Shown here: one piece after another, positions 25,971-34,735 of the stretch | How positions within the stretch are numbered: the first letter of the stretch is position 1 | Layout: each line of letters starts with the position of its first letter | Origin: CAYVUV01 sp964455095 | GTDB taxonomy: Bacteria; Desulfobacterota; Binatia; HRBIN30; CADEER01 | Assembly (NCBI GenBank): GCA_964455095.1 | Contig: CAYVUV010000356.1 | Span: 1-64,000, forward strand | Reading direction: 5' to 3' | DNA: 64,000 nt | The notes under the pieces: generated by a model | What the model was told of the DNA's origin: nothing | The model's input: only the letters and a program-made list of their open reading frames with translations | The model's database searches: none | Made by a program: the position numbers and the translations under genes

Positions 25971-26915
25971 TCAGGTGCGCTCGATCAGGTGCACCAGACG
26001 GGTCAGCACGCGGTTGACCGGCGTCGCGATGCCGCGCGCTTCGCCGCGGTGCCAGACGGCGCCGTTGATGGCGTCGACCTCGGTGCGGCGGCCGCGTTCG
26101 ATGTCTTGCAGCATGGACGAGCGGTGGTCGTAGGTGACCGGGACCAGGCGGTTGTAGAACTCGTCGCGATACGCGCCGGCGTCCGCCCAGGGCAGCGCGA
26201 CGCCTTCGGCGCACGCGACGGCGAAGGCCTCGTCGATGACGTCGTTCATGACGGCGCGGCTGGCGTCGCCCTCGGGCAACGCGCCGTAGTGCACGCCGAG
26301 CAGCGCGCCGAGCGGGTTGAGCGCGGCGTTGTAGAACACCTTGGCCCACAGCATGGCGGCGAGGCGGTCGGTGTACACGGCGGGCACACCGGCGGCGTCG
26401 ATCATCTCGGCCCAGCGCCGCGCCGCGTCGTCGCGGGCGGGATGGAGTCCGGGGGCAAGCGACCCAATGGCCGTCGGATCGGCGAACACGGTCACGCGCA
26501 CCTGCCCCGGGGCCGGAATCGTGGCGCCGAAGATCACCCGCGCGCCGAGGGTGCGCTCGGGTCCGACCGCCGCCTCGATCGCCTCGACGTTGCCGAGCCC
26601 GTTCTGCAGCGAGATGATGACGCCACCGGGCGCGAGCAGCGGCGCCACAGCGGCGGCCATCGCCGCGGTGTCGTACGACTTGACCGGCAGCAGGACGGCG
26701 TCGAACGCGCCGGTGATGGCGTCCGGCGTTGTGGCGATGTCGAAGCCGCCGACGCGGTGCGCGCCCCAGATGCCGTCGATCGCCAGCCCATCACGGGCAA
26801 TCGCGTCGAGGTGCGCCGCCCGCCCGAGCAGCGTCACCGCCGCGCCGGCGCGGCGCAGGAAGCCGCCGAAGACCGAGCCCAGCGCGCCGGCGCCGGCGAT
26901 GAGGATGCGCGACAC
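25971..26915 (-). CDS. Ketopantoate reductase family protein (2-dehydropantoate 2-reductase)
   Basis: A 314-residue NADPH-dependent reductase. The Rossmann motif GAGALGSVFGG is at residues 8-18. LPVKSYDT (about 77-84) and SLQNGLGNVE (about 101-110) are strongly conserved in the PanE/ApbA family, as is the second-domain lysine region MLWAKVFYNAALNPLGALL (about 188-206). The family reduces ketopantoate to pantoate in CoA synthesis, but many paralogues have other 2-oxoacid substrates. The GTG start follows the acyl-CoA ligase TGA with no gap. The lipid-degradation context makes a role other than pantothenate synthesis possible, so panE is not assigned. Confidence 0.88.
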   Translation of the reverse strand: MSRILIAGAGALGSVFGGFLRRAGAAVTLLGRAAHLDAIARDGLAIDGIWGAHRVGGFDIATTPDAITGAFDAVLLPVKSYDTAAMAAAVAPLLAPGGVIISLQNGLGNVEAIEAAVGPERTLGARVIFGATIPAPGQVRVTVFADPTAIGSLAPGLHPARDDAARRWAEMIDAAGVPAVYTDRLAAMLWAKVFYNAALNPLGALLGVHYGALPEGDASRAVMNDVIDEAFAVACAEGVALPWADAGAYRDEFYNRLVPVTYDHRSSMLQDIERGRRTEVDAINGAVWHRGEARGIATPVNRVLTRLVHLIERT

Positions 26916-28487
26916 TCAGTCGCGTTCCTTCAGCACGCGGCGCAGGATCTTGCCCGACGGGTTCTTGGGAATCTCGTCGATGAACTCGACGGCGCGGACC
27001 TTCTTGTAGCCCGCGACCTGCTCCTCGACGAAGCGCATGAGCTCGGCCGCCGTGGCGTGCATGCCGGGCTTGAGGACGATGAAGGCGCGCGGAATCTCGC
27101 CCGCTTCGGGATCGAGCTTGGGCACCACCGCACAGTCGGCGACGGCCGGATGCTCGTGCAGCAGCGCCTCGAGCTCGGCGGGTGCGACGCCGAAGCCCTT
27201 GTACTTGATCATCTCCTTCTTGCGGTCGACGATGTACACGTAGCCCTGCGCGTCGCGGCGCGCGATGTCGCCGGTGTGCAGCCAGCCGTCGCGCAGCGCG
27301 CGGGCGTTCTCCTCCGGCGCCTTCCAGTAGCCCTTCATGACGTGCGGGCCGCGAATGAGCAGCTCGCCGACGGCGTCGGGTCCGAGCTCGACCGTCGCGT
27401 CGCCGGCGTCGACGATGCGCTCGTCCTGGTCCGACACCGCCAGCCCGACCGAGTCGAGGCGGATCAGCTCGGGGTTGTCGACCGGGTTCAGGTGCGTAAT
27501 CGGCGACGCTTCGGTGAGCCCGTATCCCTGCAGGACCTTGACCCCCGTCAGCTCCTGCATGCGGCGCGCGACTTCGGGTGGCAGCGGCGCGGCGCCGCTC
27601 ATGATGTAGCGCACCGACGAGAAGTCGTATTTCTTCAGGTCGGCAAAGTGCCCCATCGCCAGCAGCACGGGCGGCACGGCGTAGAACAGCGTGACCCGGT
27701 GCCGCTCGGTGAGCGACAAGGCGGTGAGCATATCGAAGCGCTCCATGATCACCTCGGTCGCGCCGGCGGTGACGGAGGTGCCCATGAGCATGGTGCCGTA
27801 GATGTGGTAGAAGGGCAGGAAGATCAGCAGCGTGTCGCGCTCGGTGATGCGCCCGCCCGCGGCCGACTGGATGTGGTTGCAGACCAGGTTGCGGTGCGTG
27901 AGCATGACGCCCTTGGGCAAGCCGGTCGTGCCGCTGGAATAGGGCAGGGCGATGAGGTCTTCCTCGATGTCCAGGTCGACCTCCGGCGGCGCGCTGCCCG
28001 GGAAGCCGCGCAGCAGCTCATAGAACGACAACGCCTCGGGCGGACAATCGCCGACGACGATGACGTGCTTGACGCCTGGCACGCGGTCGCGGATGGCGGC
28101 GATGCTCGGGTAGCGGTCCTGGTGGACGATCGCCACCCGTGCCTCGGAGTCGTTGAGCTGATACTCGACCTCGTGGTCGTGGTAGGCGGGGTTGATGGGC
28201 GTGATGACGCCGCCGACCTTGGACACCGCTTCGAAGCTGATCAGGTACTCCGGCCGGTTGGTCATCAACAGGGCCACCCGGTCGCCCTTGCCGATGTGCA
28301 GGCTGCGCAGGGCGTGGGCCAGCGAGTTGCTCAGCCCTTCGATCTCGCGGAAGGTCAGCATCTGGTCGTCGAAGACCGTCGCCCACTTGTCCGGCGTCCG
28401 CTCCACCGAGCGCCGCAGCATGCCGTGATAGGGCACGCGCGGGTAGTCCAACCGCGGCCGCATCAGCTCCCGTCGCAATCCATTCAT
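26916..28487 (-). CDS. Acyl-CoA synthetase (AMP-binding family)
   Basis: A 523-residue ANL-superfamily ligase that activates a carboxylic acid as acyl-AMP and then acyl-CoA. Motifs are YSSGTTGLPKGVMLTH (ATP loop, about 176-191), GYGLTEASP, GWLHTGD (about 401-407), DRKKEMIKYKGFGVAP and the C-terminal NPSGKILRR with the adenylation lysine. Length suits medium- or long-chain and aryl-acid ligases. The ATG at 28487 is supported by AGGAGG five bases upstream and by a candidate promoter giving a 20-base leader. It heads the leftward operon with the reductase, JAMM protease and hydrolase. Confidence 0.92.
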   Translation of the reverse strand: MNGLRRELMRPRLDYPRVPYHGMLRRSVERTPDKWATVFDDQMLTFREIEGLSNSLAHALRSLHIGKGDRVALLMTNRPEYLISFEAVSKVGGVITPINPAYHDHEVEYQLNDSEARVAIVHQDRYPSIAAIRDRVPGVKHVIVVGDCPPEALSFYELLRGFPGSAPPEVDLDIEEDLIALPYSSGTTGLPKGVMLTHRNLVCNHIQSAAGGRITERDTLLIFLPFYHIYGTMLMGTSVTAGATEVIMERFDMLTALSLTERHRVTLFYAVPPVLLAMGHFADLKKYDFSSVRYIMSGAAPLPPEVARRMQELTGVKVLQGYGLTEASPITHLNPVDNPELIRLDSVGLAVSDQDERIVDAGDATVELGPDAVGELLIRGPHVMKGYWKAPEENARALRDGWLHTGDIARRDAQGYVYIVDRKKEMIKYKGFGVAPAELEALLHEHPAVADCAVVPKLDPEAGEIPRAFIVLKPGMHATAAELMRFVEEQVAGYKKVRAVEFIDEIPKNPSGKILRRVLKERD

Positions 28488-28513
28488 GTACGCCTCCTGC
28501 CCGAGTCGCGGCG

Positions 28514-28542
28514 AGGATTCCGTTGCCACCGTCGCCTGTCAA
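28514..28542 (-). promoter_or_regulatory. Candidate sigma-70 promoter for the acyl-CoA synthetase operon
   Basis: A perfect TTGACA (28542-28537) and a 17-base spacer precede AATCCT (28519-28514), which matches the -10 consensus only partly. Transcription would start near 28507, about 20 bases before the ATG. Placement in the 122-bp divergent gap supports it. Confidence 0.4.
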
Positions 28543-28609
28543 GCAGCGCGCAGCCGTTTCGGACTCGCCTTTCTGCATCGGCGCGCGTATCTTCCTCGTC
28601 GTCGCGCAC

Positions 28610-29353
28610 ATGCATACCGCCGTCGTCCTTGCGGCCGGGCGAGGGACCCGCATGGGGTCCCTTACGGCCAATACCCCGAAACCGCTGCTGCGCGCTGGCG
28701 GCCGGCCGCTGATCGAGCGCATCGCGACCGGCCTGGCGCGCGCGGGGGTGACTCGGCTGCTGGTCGTGACCGGATACCTCGGCGAGCAGATCGAGGCGGC
28801 CCTCGGCACGGGGGACGCGCTCGGCGTGGAGATCTCGTACTGCCGTCAGGCGCACGCCGACGGAACGGCCCGCGCGCTGTTGCTGGCCGAGCCGTACGTG
28901 GCCGGTGCCTCGTTCGTGCTCAGCTGGGGTGACATCCTGGTGCCCGAGGAGTTCTACGCCGAGCTCATGCGCGCCTACGAGCGCGACCCGTGCGACGTGC
29001 GGCTGGCCGTCAACGAGACGGACGATCCGTGGCAAGGAGCGGCGGTATACGTGACCGGCGACTGGCGCGTGACGCGGCTCGACGAGAAGCCGCCGCGCGG
29101 CACGGCGACGACGCGCTGGAACAACGCCGGCATCCTGGCGCTGGCGCCGGTGGTGTTCGACTACGCGCGCCGACTGGCGCCCTCGCCACGCGGCGAGTAC
29201 GAGCTGCCGCAGGCGATCGCGCAGATGGTGCGCGACGGACGCAACGTGCGCGCGCAGCCGATTCGCGGCTTTTGGTCCGACGTCGGCACGCCCGCCGATC
29301 TGGCTCGTGCCGAACAGTGGCTGTCCGCCGAACGCGGGGTGGTCGCCGGATGA
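28610..29353 (+). CDS. Sugar-1-phosphate nucleotidyltransferase
   Basis: 247 residues of the NTP_transferase family. The N-terminal LAAGRGTRMGSLTANTPKP (residues 7-25) is the nucleotide and metal-binding signature, with PKPLL supplying the lysine. SWGDILV (about 103) and GFWSDVGTPADLARA near the C-terminus fit the mannose-1-phosphate guanylyltransferase and glucose-1-phosphate thymidylyltransferase group. There is no hexapeptide acyltransferase extension. The start ATG at 28610 gives the compact family length. It overlaps the galactokinase ATG (ATGA), so the two probably act in sequence: kinase makes a sugar-1-phosphate, this enzyme makes the NDP-sugar. Nucleotide and sugar specificity unknown. 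Confidence 0.87.
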   Translation: MHTAVVLAAGRGTRMGSLTANTPKPLLRAGGRPLIERIATGLARAGVTRLLVVTGYLGEQIEAALGTGDALGVEISYCRQAHADGTARALLLAEPYVAGASFVLSWGDILVPEEFYAELMRAYERDPCDVRLAVNETDDPWQGAAVYVTGDWRVTRLDEKPPRGTATTRWNNAGILALAPVVFDYARRLAPSPRGEYELPQAIAQMVRDGRNVRAQPIRGFWSDVGTPADLARAEQWLSAERGVVAG

Positions 29354-30693
29354 ATGCGGCCTCGCCGAGCCCCGCGCGTATCGATGCGTTGGCGCAACAG
29401 TTCGAGCGGGCCTTCGGCCGGCGGCCCGAGCTGGTGGCGTGCGCGCCGGGGCGGGTCAACCTGATCGGCGAGCACACCGATTACAATGGGCTGCCCGTGT
29501 TGCCGATGGCGATCGACCGCCACGTGCTGGTCGCCGCCGCGCGCCGCGACGATACCGCCGTGCGACTGGCCAACGCCGATGTGCGCTTCGCGCCGCGCGG
29601 CTACGAGCTGGCGGCGGAGATCGCTCCCGCCCCGGCCGGCGACTGGGCCAACTATCACCAGGCGGCGGCGCAGGGCATGTTGCCGCTGGCCGGGCGGGCG
29701 GAGATGCGCGGCGGCGACTTCCTCGTCGCGGGCGATATCCCGCCCGGCGCCGGCTTGTCGTCGTCGTCGGCCCTGCTGGTCGCCAGCGCCCTGGCGCTGC
29801 TCGGTGTCAACGACCGCAGTGCGCCGGCGCTCGAGCTGGCGGAGTTGTTGGCGGCCGCCGAGCGCTACGTCGGCACGCAGAGCGGCGGCATGGATCAGGC
29901 GATCTGTCTGCTCGCCGAGGCCGGCCATGCGCTGCGCATCGACTTCGATCCGCTGCGCACGCGTCCGGTCCGCCTGCTCGCCGACCACCTCTTCGTCGTC
30001 AGCCACAGCCTGGTGATGGCGGAGAAATCGGGCCCCGCCCGCGCGGCCTACAACCACCGCGTCGCCGAGTGCCGGCTGGCGTGTCGCGCCCTCGAACGCG
30101 CCCTGGGCGCCAGCCTGCCGCGGCCGCTGGCGCAGCTCGGCGATCTCACCCGGCTGTTTCCCGATCGCGCGCTGTCGGAGTTTGTCAGCATACTGGAAAG
30201 CATGTTGCCGCCGCGGCCGCTGGCGTTGGCGGAGATCGCTGCGATTCTCGGCGCACGCGAGGATCATCTCGCCGCGTCGGTGGGCATTGGGCCGGACGGG
30301 CCGCCGTCCTACGCATTGCTGCAGCGGGTGCGGCACGTGCTGACCGAGGCCGAGCGCGTCGATCGGGCGGAGGCGGCGCTGGCGGCCGGCGACGCGTTGG
30401 GGTTGAGCGCGCTGATGAACGCCTCGCACGCCAGTTGCCGCGACGACTTCGCGGTGAGCTGCGCGGAGCTGGAAGAGCTGATCGGCGCCGCCCGCCAGGC
30501 CGGCGCGCTCGGCGCCCGCCTCACCGGCGCCGGGTTCGGGGGCTGCACGGTCAACCTCGTCGCGGCCGCCGACGCGTCGCTGTTCTGCACGATGCTCGAG
30601 CGCAGCTACTATCACGGCCGCACCCAGCCACGGGTGCGCGAGCATTGCTTCACGGTGACGCCCGGTGCCGGGGCGTCGATGCTGCGCCTGTGA
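29350..30693 (+). CDS. galK: Galactokinase
   Basis: A 447-residue GHMP kinase. GRVNLIGEHTDYNG (about 37-50) is the galactokinase signature, GAGLSSSSAL (about 137-146) is the ATP loop, and GARLTGAGFGGCTVNLV near residue 395 is the third GHMP motif. QSGGMDQAICL contains the catalytic Asp. Phosphorylates the anomeric hydroxyl of galactose or a related sugar. Somewhat longer than the E. coli enzyme. ATG overlaps the preceding nucleotidyltransferase stop. No galT, galE or galM is visible, and the partner nucleotidyltransferase suggests direct activation of sugar-1-phosphate to NDP-sugar. Confidence 0.9.
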   Translation: MNAASPSPARIDALAQQFERAFGRRPELVACAPGRVNLIGEHTDYNGLPVLPMAIDRHVLVAAARRDDTAVRLANADVRFAPRGYELAAEIAPAPAGDWANYHQAAAQGMLPLAGRAEMRGGDFLVAGDIPPGAGLSSSSALLVASALALLGVNDRSAPALELAELLAAAERYVGTQSGGMDQAICLLAEAGHALRIDFDPLRTRPVRLLADHLFVVSHSLVMAEKSGPARAAYNHRVAECRLACRALERALGASLPRPLAQLGDLTRLFPDRALSEFVSILESMLPPRPLALAEIAAILGAREDHLAASVGIGPDGPPSYALLQRVRHVLTEAERVDRAEAALAAGDALGLSALMNASHASCRDDFAVSCAELEELIGAARQAGALGARLTGAGFGGCTVNLVAAADASLFCTMLERSYYHGRTQPRVREHCFTVTPGAGASMLRL

Positions 30694-30708
30694 GCCGCGA
30701 GGTGACCG

Positions 30709-31716
30709 ATGACGCATGAGGAAATGCGCGAGCGGCTCGTGGCGTTCCTCGCCCGGCAGGTGGGGGCGGAGGTGGCGGTGGAGGGGCTGCGCCGGTTGCC
30801 GGGCGGCGCCTCGCGCGAGACCTGGTCGCTCGACGCGGTCTACGGGCCGCCGGGTGCGCCGGCGCGCGTGCCGCTGGTGCTGCGCCGCGATCCCGGCGCG
30901 ACGGCGCTGGAGTCGGACCGCCACGGTGAGTTCCGGCTGTTGCGTGTACTGCGCGAGGCCGGCGTGCCGGTGCCGCGCGTCGACTGGCTCGGCGACGACT
31001 CGCTCGGGGCGCCGTTCTTCCTGATGGAGCGCGTCGAGGGCGAGACCCTGCCGCGGCGGCTGCTGCGCGATGCCGAGTACGCCCCCGCGCGCACCGCGAT
31101 GACCGCGCAGCTCGGCGAGATCCTGGCGCGCATCCATGCCGTCGACTGGGCGCGCCCGGAGCTGGGGCACCTGGTGCAGCCCGGCGAGAACACCGCCCCG
31201 GCCGTCGCCGAGCTCGACCGCTTCGAGCAGGTGTACCGCGCCGTCGCCCCCGAAGCGCATCCGGCCTTCGAGCTGGCCCTGCGCTGGCTGCGCGCGCGCG
31301 TGCCGCCGGCGCGGCGCCTGACGCTGGTGCACGGCGACTACCGCATCGGCAACGTCATCTTCGGGCCCGAAGGCGTGCGCTCGATCCTCGACTGGGAGCT
31401 GTCGCATGTCGGGGATCCGATGGAAGACCTCGGGTGGCTGTGCGTGCGCGCGTGGCGCTTCGGCCGCGACCACAAGCCGGTCGGCGGCATCGGCGAGCGC
31501 GAAGAGCTGTTCGCCGCCTACGCCCGCGGCGGCGGCGATCCCGTCGATCCGGCGCATGTGCGCTTCTGGGAGGTCTTTGGCAACCTCAAGTGGGCGATCA
31601 TCTGCATCACCCAGGCGAAGACACACCTCGATGGCATCGTGCACAGCATCGAGCTCGCCAGCCTCGGGCGCCGCACCGCCGAGACCGAGCTCGAGTTGCT
31701 GAATCTGATTGAGTAG
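30709..31716 (+). CDS. APH-fold phosphotransferase (ACAD10/11-like kinase domain)
   Basis: 335 residues with an aminoglycoside-phosphotransferase fold. The catalytic loop is VHGDYRIGNVIF (Asp about 207), and the metal-binding DWELSHVGDPMEDLGWL follows (about 226-242). GGASRETWSL near residue 33 is the nucleotide-binding loop. These exact motif forms are those of the ACAD10/11 kinase-domain group, which phosphorylate 4-hydroxyacyl-CoAs or related hydroxy compounds, rather than drug-resistance enzymes. A GAGGTGA ribosome site precedes the ATG. It is 15 bases after galK; the acyl-CoA genes at 22589-28487 give a possible functional link. Confidence 0.83.
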   Translation: MTHEEMRERLVAFLARQVGAEVAVEGLRRLPGGASRETWSLDAVYGPPGAPARVPLVLRRDPGATALESDRHGEFRLLRVLREAGVPVPRVDWLGDDSLGAPFFLMERVEGETLPRRLLRDAEYAPARTAMTAQLGEILARIHAVDWARPELGHLVQPGENTAPAVAELDRFEQVYRAVAPEAHPAFELALRWLRARVPPARRLTLVHGDYRIGNVIFGPEGVRSILDWELSHVGDPMEDLGWLCVRAWRFGRDHKPVGGIGEREELFAAYARGGGDPVDPAHVRFWEVFGNLKWAIICITQAKTHLDGIVHSIELASLGRRTAETELELLNLIE

Positions 31717-31747
31717 TCTTTGCGGGTAGTTGCTGCGGCCCGTCTGG

Positions 31748-31857
31748 TTCCTCTCCCCCCGGGAGAGGCTAGGTGAGGGGATCGAACAAACTCTTCAACG
31801 AATCGGTCGAAGCCATCATTTCATCCCCTCACCTTACCTCTCCCGGAGGGAGAGGAA
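31748..31857. repeat. Inverted paired-hairpin element (copy 3)
   Basis: Left arm 31748-31781 and right arm 31824-31857 are inverted copies with about three mismatches over 34 bases, separated by 42 bases. Each arm has CCTCTCCC/GGGAGAGG followed by GGTGAGGGGA. It matches the elements at 6946-7110 and 24584-24696 and lies between the APH-fold kinase and the SagB gene. The rest of the 31717-31990 gap shows nothing recognisable. Confidence 0.8.
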
Positions 31858-31990
31858 CTTCTTGGCCGGGCAAAGCCGATCCAGTAGCTCTCGTTGCCCG
31901 CGTGTGCGCACTTGTCCCGGGTGCGCAAGCGCGGTACTTAGCGCAGCGAGAGGATCTACGCTGCCCCTGGTCACCGGATCTGGTCACGCC

Positions 31991-33511
31991 ATGCACGCCC
32001 GCGACTATCACGAACGCACCAAGCATTCCCCGGCGAGCGTGTACTCCAATCGCCACTCGCTCGATTGGGAGAATCAACCGCGTCCGTTCAAGCTCTATCG
32101 CGACCCATCGCCGCTGCCGCTGCCGCCGGTCGTGGCGCCGTCCGCTGTGGCGACGCTCGACGCGATCGCCGCGCCGCCGAGAGAGGCGGCCGAGCCCGTC
32201 GTGCCCGACCTGCGCGCGCTGGCGCGGCTGCTGCATCTGAGTGCCGGCATTACGCGCACGCGCGTGCTGCCGGGCGGGCAGGAGTACCACTTCCGCGCCG
32301 CCGCGTGCACGGGCGCGCTGTACCACATCGACTTGTACCTCGTCTGCGGTGCACTCCCCGATCTGGAAGCGGGCGTCTACCACTTCAACCCGCTCGACTT
32401 CTCGCTGCGCCTGCTGCGCCGCGGCGACTACCGCGCGGCGCTCGTCGATGCGACGGCCGGTGCGGCGCCGGTTGCCGCCGCGCCGGCGGTGCTGATCGCG
32501 ACCTCGACGTTCTGGCGCAACGCCTGGAAGTACGAGGCGCGCGCCTACCGGCATTGTTTCTGGGACAGCGGCACGCTGCTCGCGAACCTGCTCGCGGTGG
32601 GCGCAGCGGATGGCATCCCGTTGCACCTCGTGCTGGGCTTTGCCGATGCGGCGATCAACGCGCTGCTCGGATTGGACGAGGCACGCGAGGTGGCGCTGGC
32701 GCTGGTGTCGGTTGGGAGTGGCGGCTCGCTGCCGCCACCGGCTCCGGTCGTGGAACCACTGGCGCTCGAGACCGTGCCGCCGTCGGCACACGAGGTCGAC
32801 TATCCGCTCATTCGCGCTGCGCACGCCAGCACGGTTCTCGCGGACACCGCTGCCGTGCGGGCATGGCGCGGCGCGCTGCCCGCGCAGCCGGAGCCGGAGC
32901 CGACCGGGGAGCTCTTTCCACTGCTGCCGGCGTCCGACCCGCTCGGCGCGACGCTCGACCAGACCATCCTGCGGCGCGGCTCAGCCCGCCAGTTCGCGCG
33001 CGCGCCGATCACCTTCGGCCAGCTCTCGACGCTGCTGCGCAGCGCCCCGCCAGCCGCGGTTGCCGACGCGACGGCGCCGTCCGGCGGCTTCGGCGACCTC
33101 TACCTGATCGTCAACGCCGTCGACGGGCTGCCGGCCGGCGCGTATGTGTACCACCGCGCGCGCGCCGCGCTCGAGCTGCTGCGCGCGGGGGACTTCCGCC
33201 GCGATGCCGGCTTTCTCGACCTCGGCCAGGAGCTCGCCGCCGACGCGAGCGTGAACGCCTATGTGCTCTCCGACCTCGAGCCGGTCTTCGCGCGTTTCGG
33301 CAGCCGCGGCTACCGCGTCGCCGCCACGGAAGCGGCGATCACGGGCGGCAAGCTCTACCTCGGCGCCTACGCGCTCGGCCTCAGCGCCACCGGCCTGACC
33401 TTCTTCGACGACGACGTCACGCGCTTCTTCTCACCGCATGCGGCGGGCAAGAGTGTGATGTTTCTGGTCGCGATCGGCATCCGGCGCCGCGCGGGGCGAG
33501 GGCAGAAGTGA
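31991..33511 (+). CDS. SagB-type dehydrogenase, tandem nitroreductase domains
   Basis: A 506-residue protein with two nitroreductase/McbC-like halves. The first half has the SagB-type opening YHERTKHSPASVYSNRHSLDW (residues 4-24) and LYHIDLYLVC; the second has ILRRGSARQFARAPITFGQL (about 325-344) and GGKLYLGAYALGL, with FMN-binding Arg/Ser. SagB/McbC flavoenzymes oxidise thiazolines and oxazolines in modified peptides; stand-alone tandem forms exist whose substrates are unknown. No YcaO cyclodehydratase or precursor peptide was seen here. The final 132 bases are duplicated at 38861-38992. ATG at 31991; no clear ribosome site. Confidence 0.83.
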   Translation: MHARDYHERTKHSPASVYSNRHSLDWENQPRPFKLYRDPSPLPLPPVVAPSAVATLDAIAAPPREAAEPVVPDLRALARLLHLSAGITRTRVLPGGQEYHFRAAACTGALYHIDLYLVCGALPDLEAGVYHFNPLDFSLRLLRRGDYRAALVDATAGAAPVAAAPAVLIATSTFWRNAWKYEARAYRHCFWDSGTLLANLLAVGAADGIPLHLVLGFADAAINALLGLDEAREVALALVSVGSGGSLPPPAPVVEPLALETVPPSAHEVDYPLIRAAHASTVLADTAAVRAWRGALPAQPEPEPTGELFPLLPASDPLGATLDQTILRRGSARQFARAPITFGQLSTLLRSAPPAAVADATAPSGGFGDLYLIVNAVDGLPAGAYVYHRARAALELLRAGDFRRDAGFLDLGQELAADASVNAYVLSDLEPVFARFGSRGYRVAATEAAITGGKLYLGAYALGLSATGLTFFDDDVTRFFSPHAAGKSVMFLVAIGIRRRAGRGQK

Positions 33512-33553
33512 GTTTTCCCAGGCTAACAAACCAAGTACGTCTCCTTGCGGCCC
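33377..33553. repeat. Direct repeat DR-left: sagB 3' end plus REP tail
   Basis: A 177-bp stretch covering the last 45 codons of sagB, its stop (33509-33511) and a REP-like tail. It recurs at 38858-39034 with the same length and about 94% identity by eye. The pair brackets the 5.3-kb segment holding the RAYT transposase and two surface-type genes. Confidence 0.88.
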
Positions 33554-33688
33554 TCGCCCTGCGAAACGCCGACACCTACCGCTGCTGGATGGAAGACTGG
33601 GCAGTGGGGTACACGAGTCAGGGTGGAACCATTCCCAAGGTGGACTTCTGAGCTGATCTCGCGCGCAAGTTCGGCGTTGCCGCGCGCC

Positions 33689-34600
33689 GTGAGTCGCGGC
33701 AATCCGCTGGTCGGCACGACGCTCGCAGCCTTCCTCATCGGCGGCGTCCCGATTGCCCGTCTCGCAGCAGGTCTACAACCCTCGATTCTCACCGGTAGCG
33801 TGATCGGTGAAGCGATGCACCCGGTCGCCGGGGCAACGGTGGAGGTCGTGCGCGATCCATCGCAGCCGCCCTGCCGGTCCCAGACGCGAGCGGACGGAAC
33901 CTTCTCGCTCTCGTGCGAAGCGGTGGGGCGCCATGCCGTGCGCGCCACTTTCGGCGACCTCCGACCGCAGGAAGTTGCCGATGTCGAGCTGGGGCCGGGG
34001 TTCGAAGTGCATCTCAACTTCATGCTCCTGCCCGCCGAAGCCACCGCACCCGCCTCCAGTGCTGCGAGCGCACCCGCAGAGGCCCCCGGCTTTTGGTCGC
34101 GCGTCGTGCCCAATCCGCTGCTGGCGGTCTGGGGAACGAGGCCGATCACGCTGCGGCTGGCGGCTATCGGCACGGCGATCGTGTCGTTCGTCCTCGGGGC
34201 CCTGACGATGATCTCGCTCGGCAGGATCTTCTGGGTGGAAACACGGCGGCTCTCGCCGGGCGAGGTCGGCGACATGGTCCTGAACCCGCCCATGCCGGCG
34301 ACGGGAGAGCGCGTCACCCCGATCGCGGTCGCCGGCGCTCGTGGAGCTTCGGCGAACGTCAGCTACGGCGCCGACGAGATCGCCGCGGCGCTCGCATCGC
34401 GCCGCTACGGCGCCGTGTTCGTCGCGCTGGTGATTGCGCCCGGGCTCTTCGCGCTCTTCTCGGCCGCGTTGGCTGTGGCGATGTTGGTCGGCCACGAGGT
34501 CTGGCTTTTCGCCGCGATGCTTTTCGTTCCCGCCGGGTTCGTCCTGACGCCGATCGTGATCGGAGTTCAGGCGCTAGCGCGTTCTAGGAGAGCCGGCTGA
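33689..34600 (+). CDS. Membrane protein with carboxypeptidase regulatory-like domain
   Basis: About 303 residues from the chosen GTG. An N-terminal hydrophobic stretch (LVGTTLAAFLIGGVPIARLAAG) could be a signal. Next is a carboxypeptidase regulatory-like beta-sandwich (about 33-115): LTGSVIGEAMHPVAGATVEVV, then TRADGTFSLSCEAVGRHAVRAT. One helix lies near 155-175 (LRLAAIGTAIVSFVLGALTMI), a soluble stretch follows, and two helices are near the C-terminus (VFVALVIAPGLFALFSAALAVAM, WLFAAMLFVPAGFVLTPIVIG). The start is uncertain: an upstream TTG at 33545 is in frame. Function unknown. It lies inside the segment bounded by the sagB-tail repeats. Confidence 0.6.
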   Translation: MSRGNPLVGTTLAAFLIGGVPIARLAAGLQPSILTGSVIGEAMHPVAGATVEVVRDPSQPPCRSQTRADGTFSLSCEAVGRHAVRATFGDLRPQEVADVELGPGFEVHLNFMLLPAEATAPASSAASAPAEAPGFWSRVVPNPLLAVWGTRPITLRLAAIGTAIVSFVLGALTMISLGRIFWVETRRLSPGEVGDMVLNPPMPATGERVTPIAVAGARGASANVSYGADEIAAALASRRYGAVFVALVIAPGLFALFSAALAVAMLVGHEVWLFAAMLFVPAGFVLTPIVIGVQALARSRRAG

Positions 34601-34663
34601 ATCTCCGCCCGCGCCGGTTCGCGCAGCGGAGCACCGTGCCGCTGATGCGCGTACGCCGTCGAG

Positions 34664-34735
34664 GGGGACGTAGTTAGTTTATTGGTCTGAGTTTTCCCAG
34701 GCTAACAAACCAAGTACGTCCCCTTGGCGGCCCCC
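34664..34735. repeat. REP-like palindrome pair (BIME)
   Basis: GGGGACGTAGTTAGTTTATT (from 34664) faces an inverted partner ending ...AAGTACGTCCCC (34696-34723). The right half with its downstream GGCGGCCCC is a third copy of the tail found at 33509-33553 and 38990-39034. Its head GGGGACGT is also the head of the inverted repeats around the RAYT gene. Interpreted as a REP doublet mobilised by a RAYT. Confidence 0.75.
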
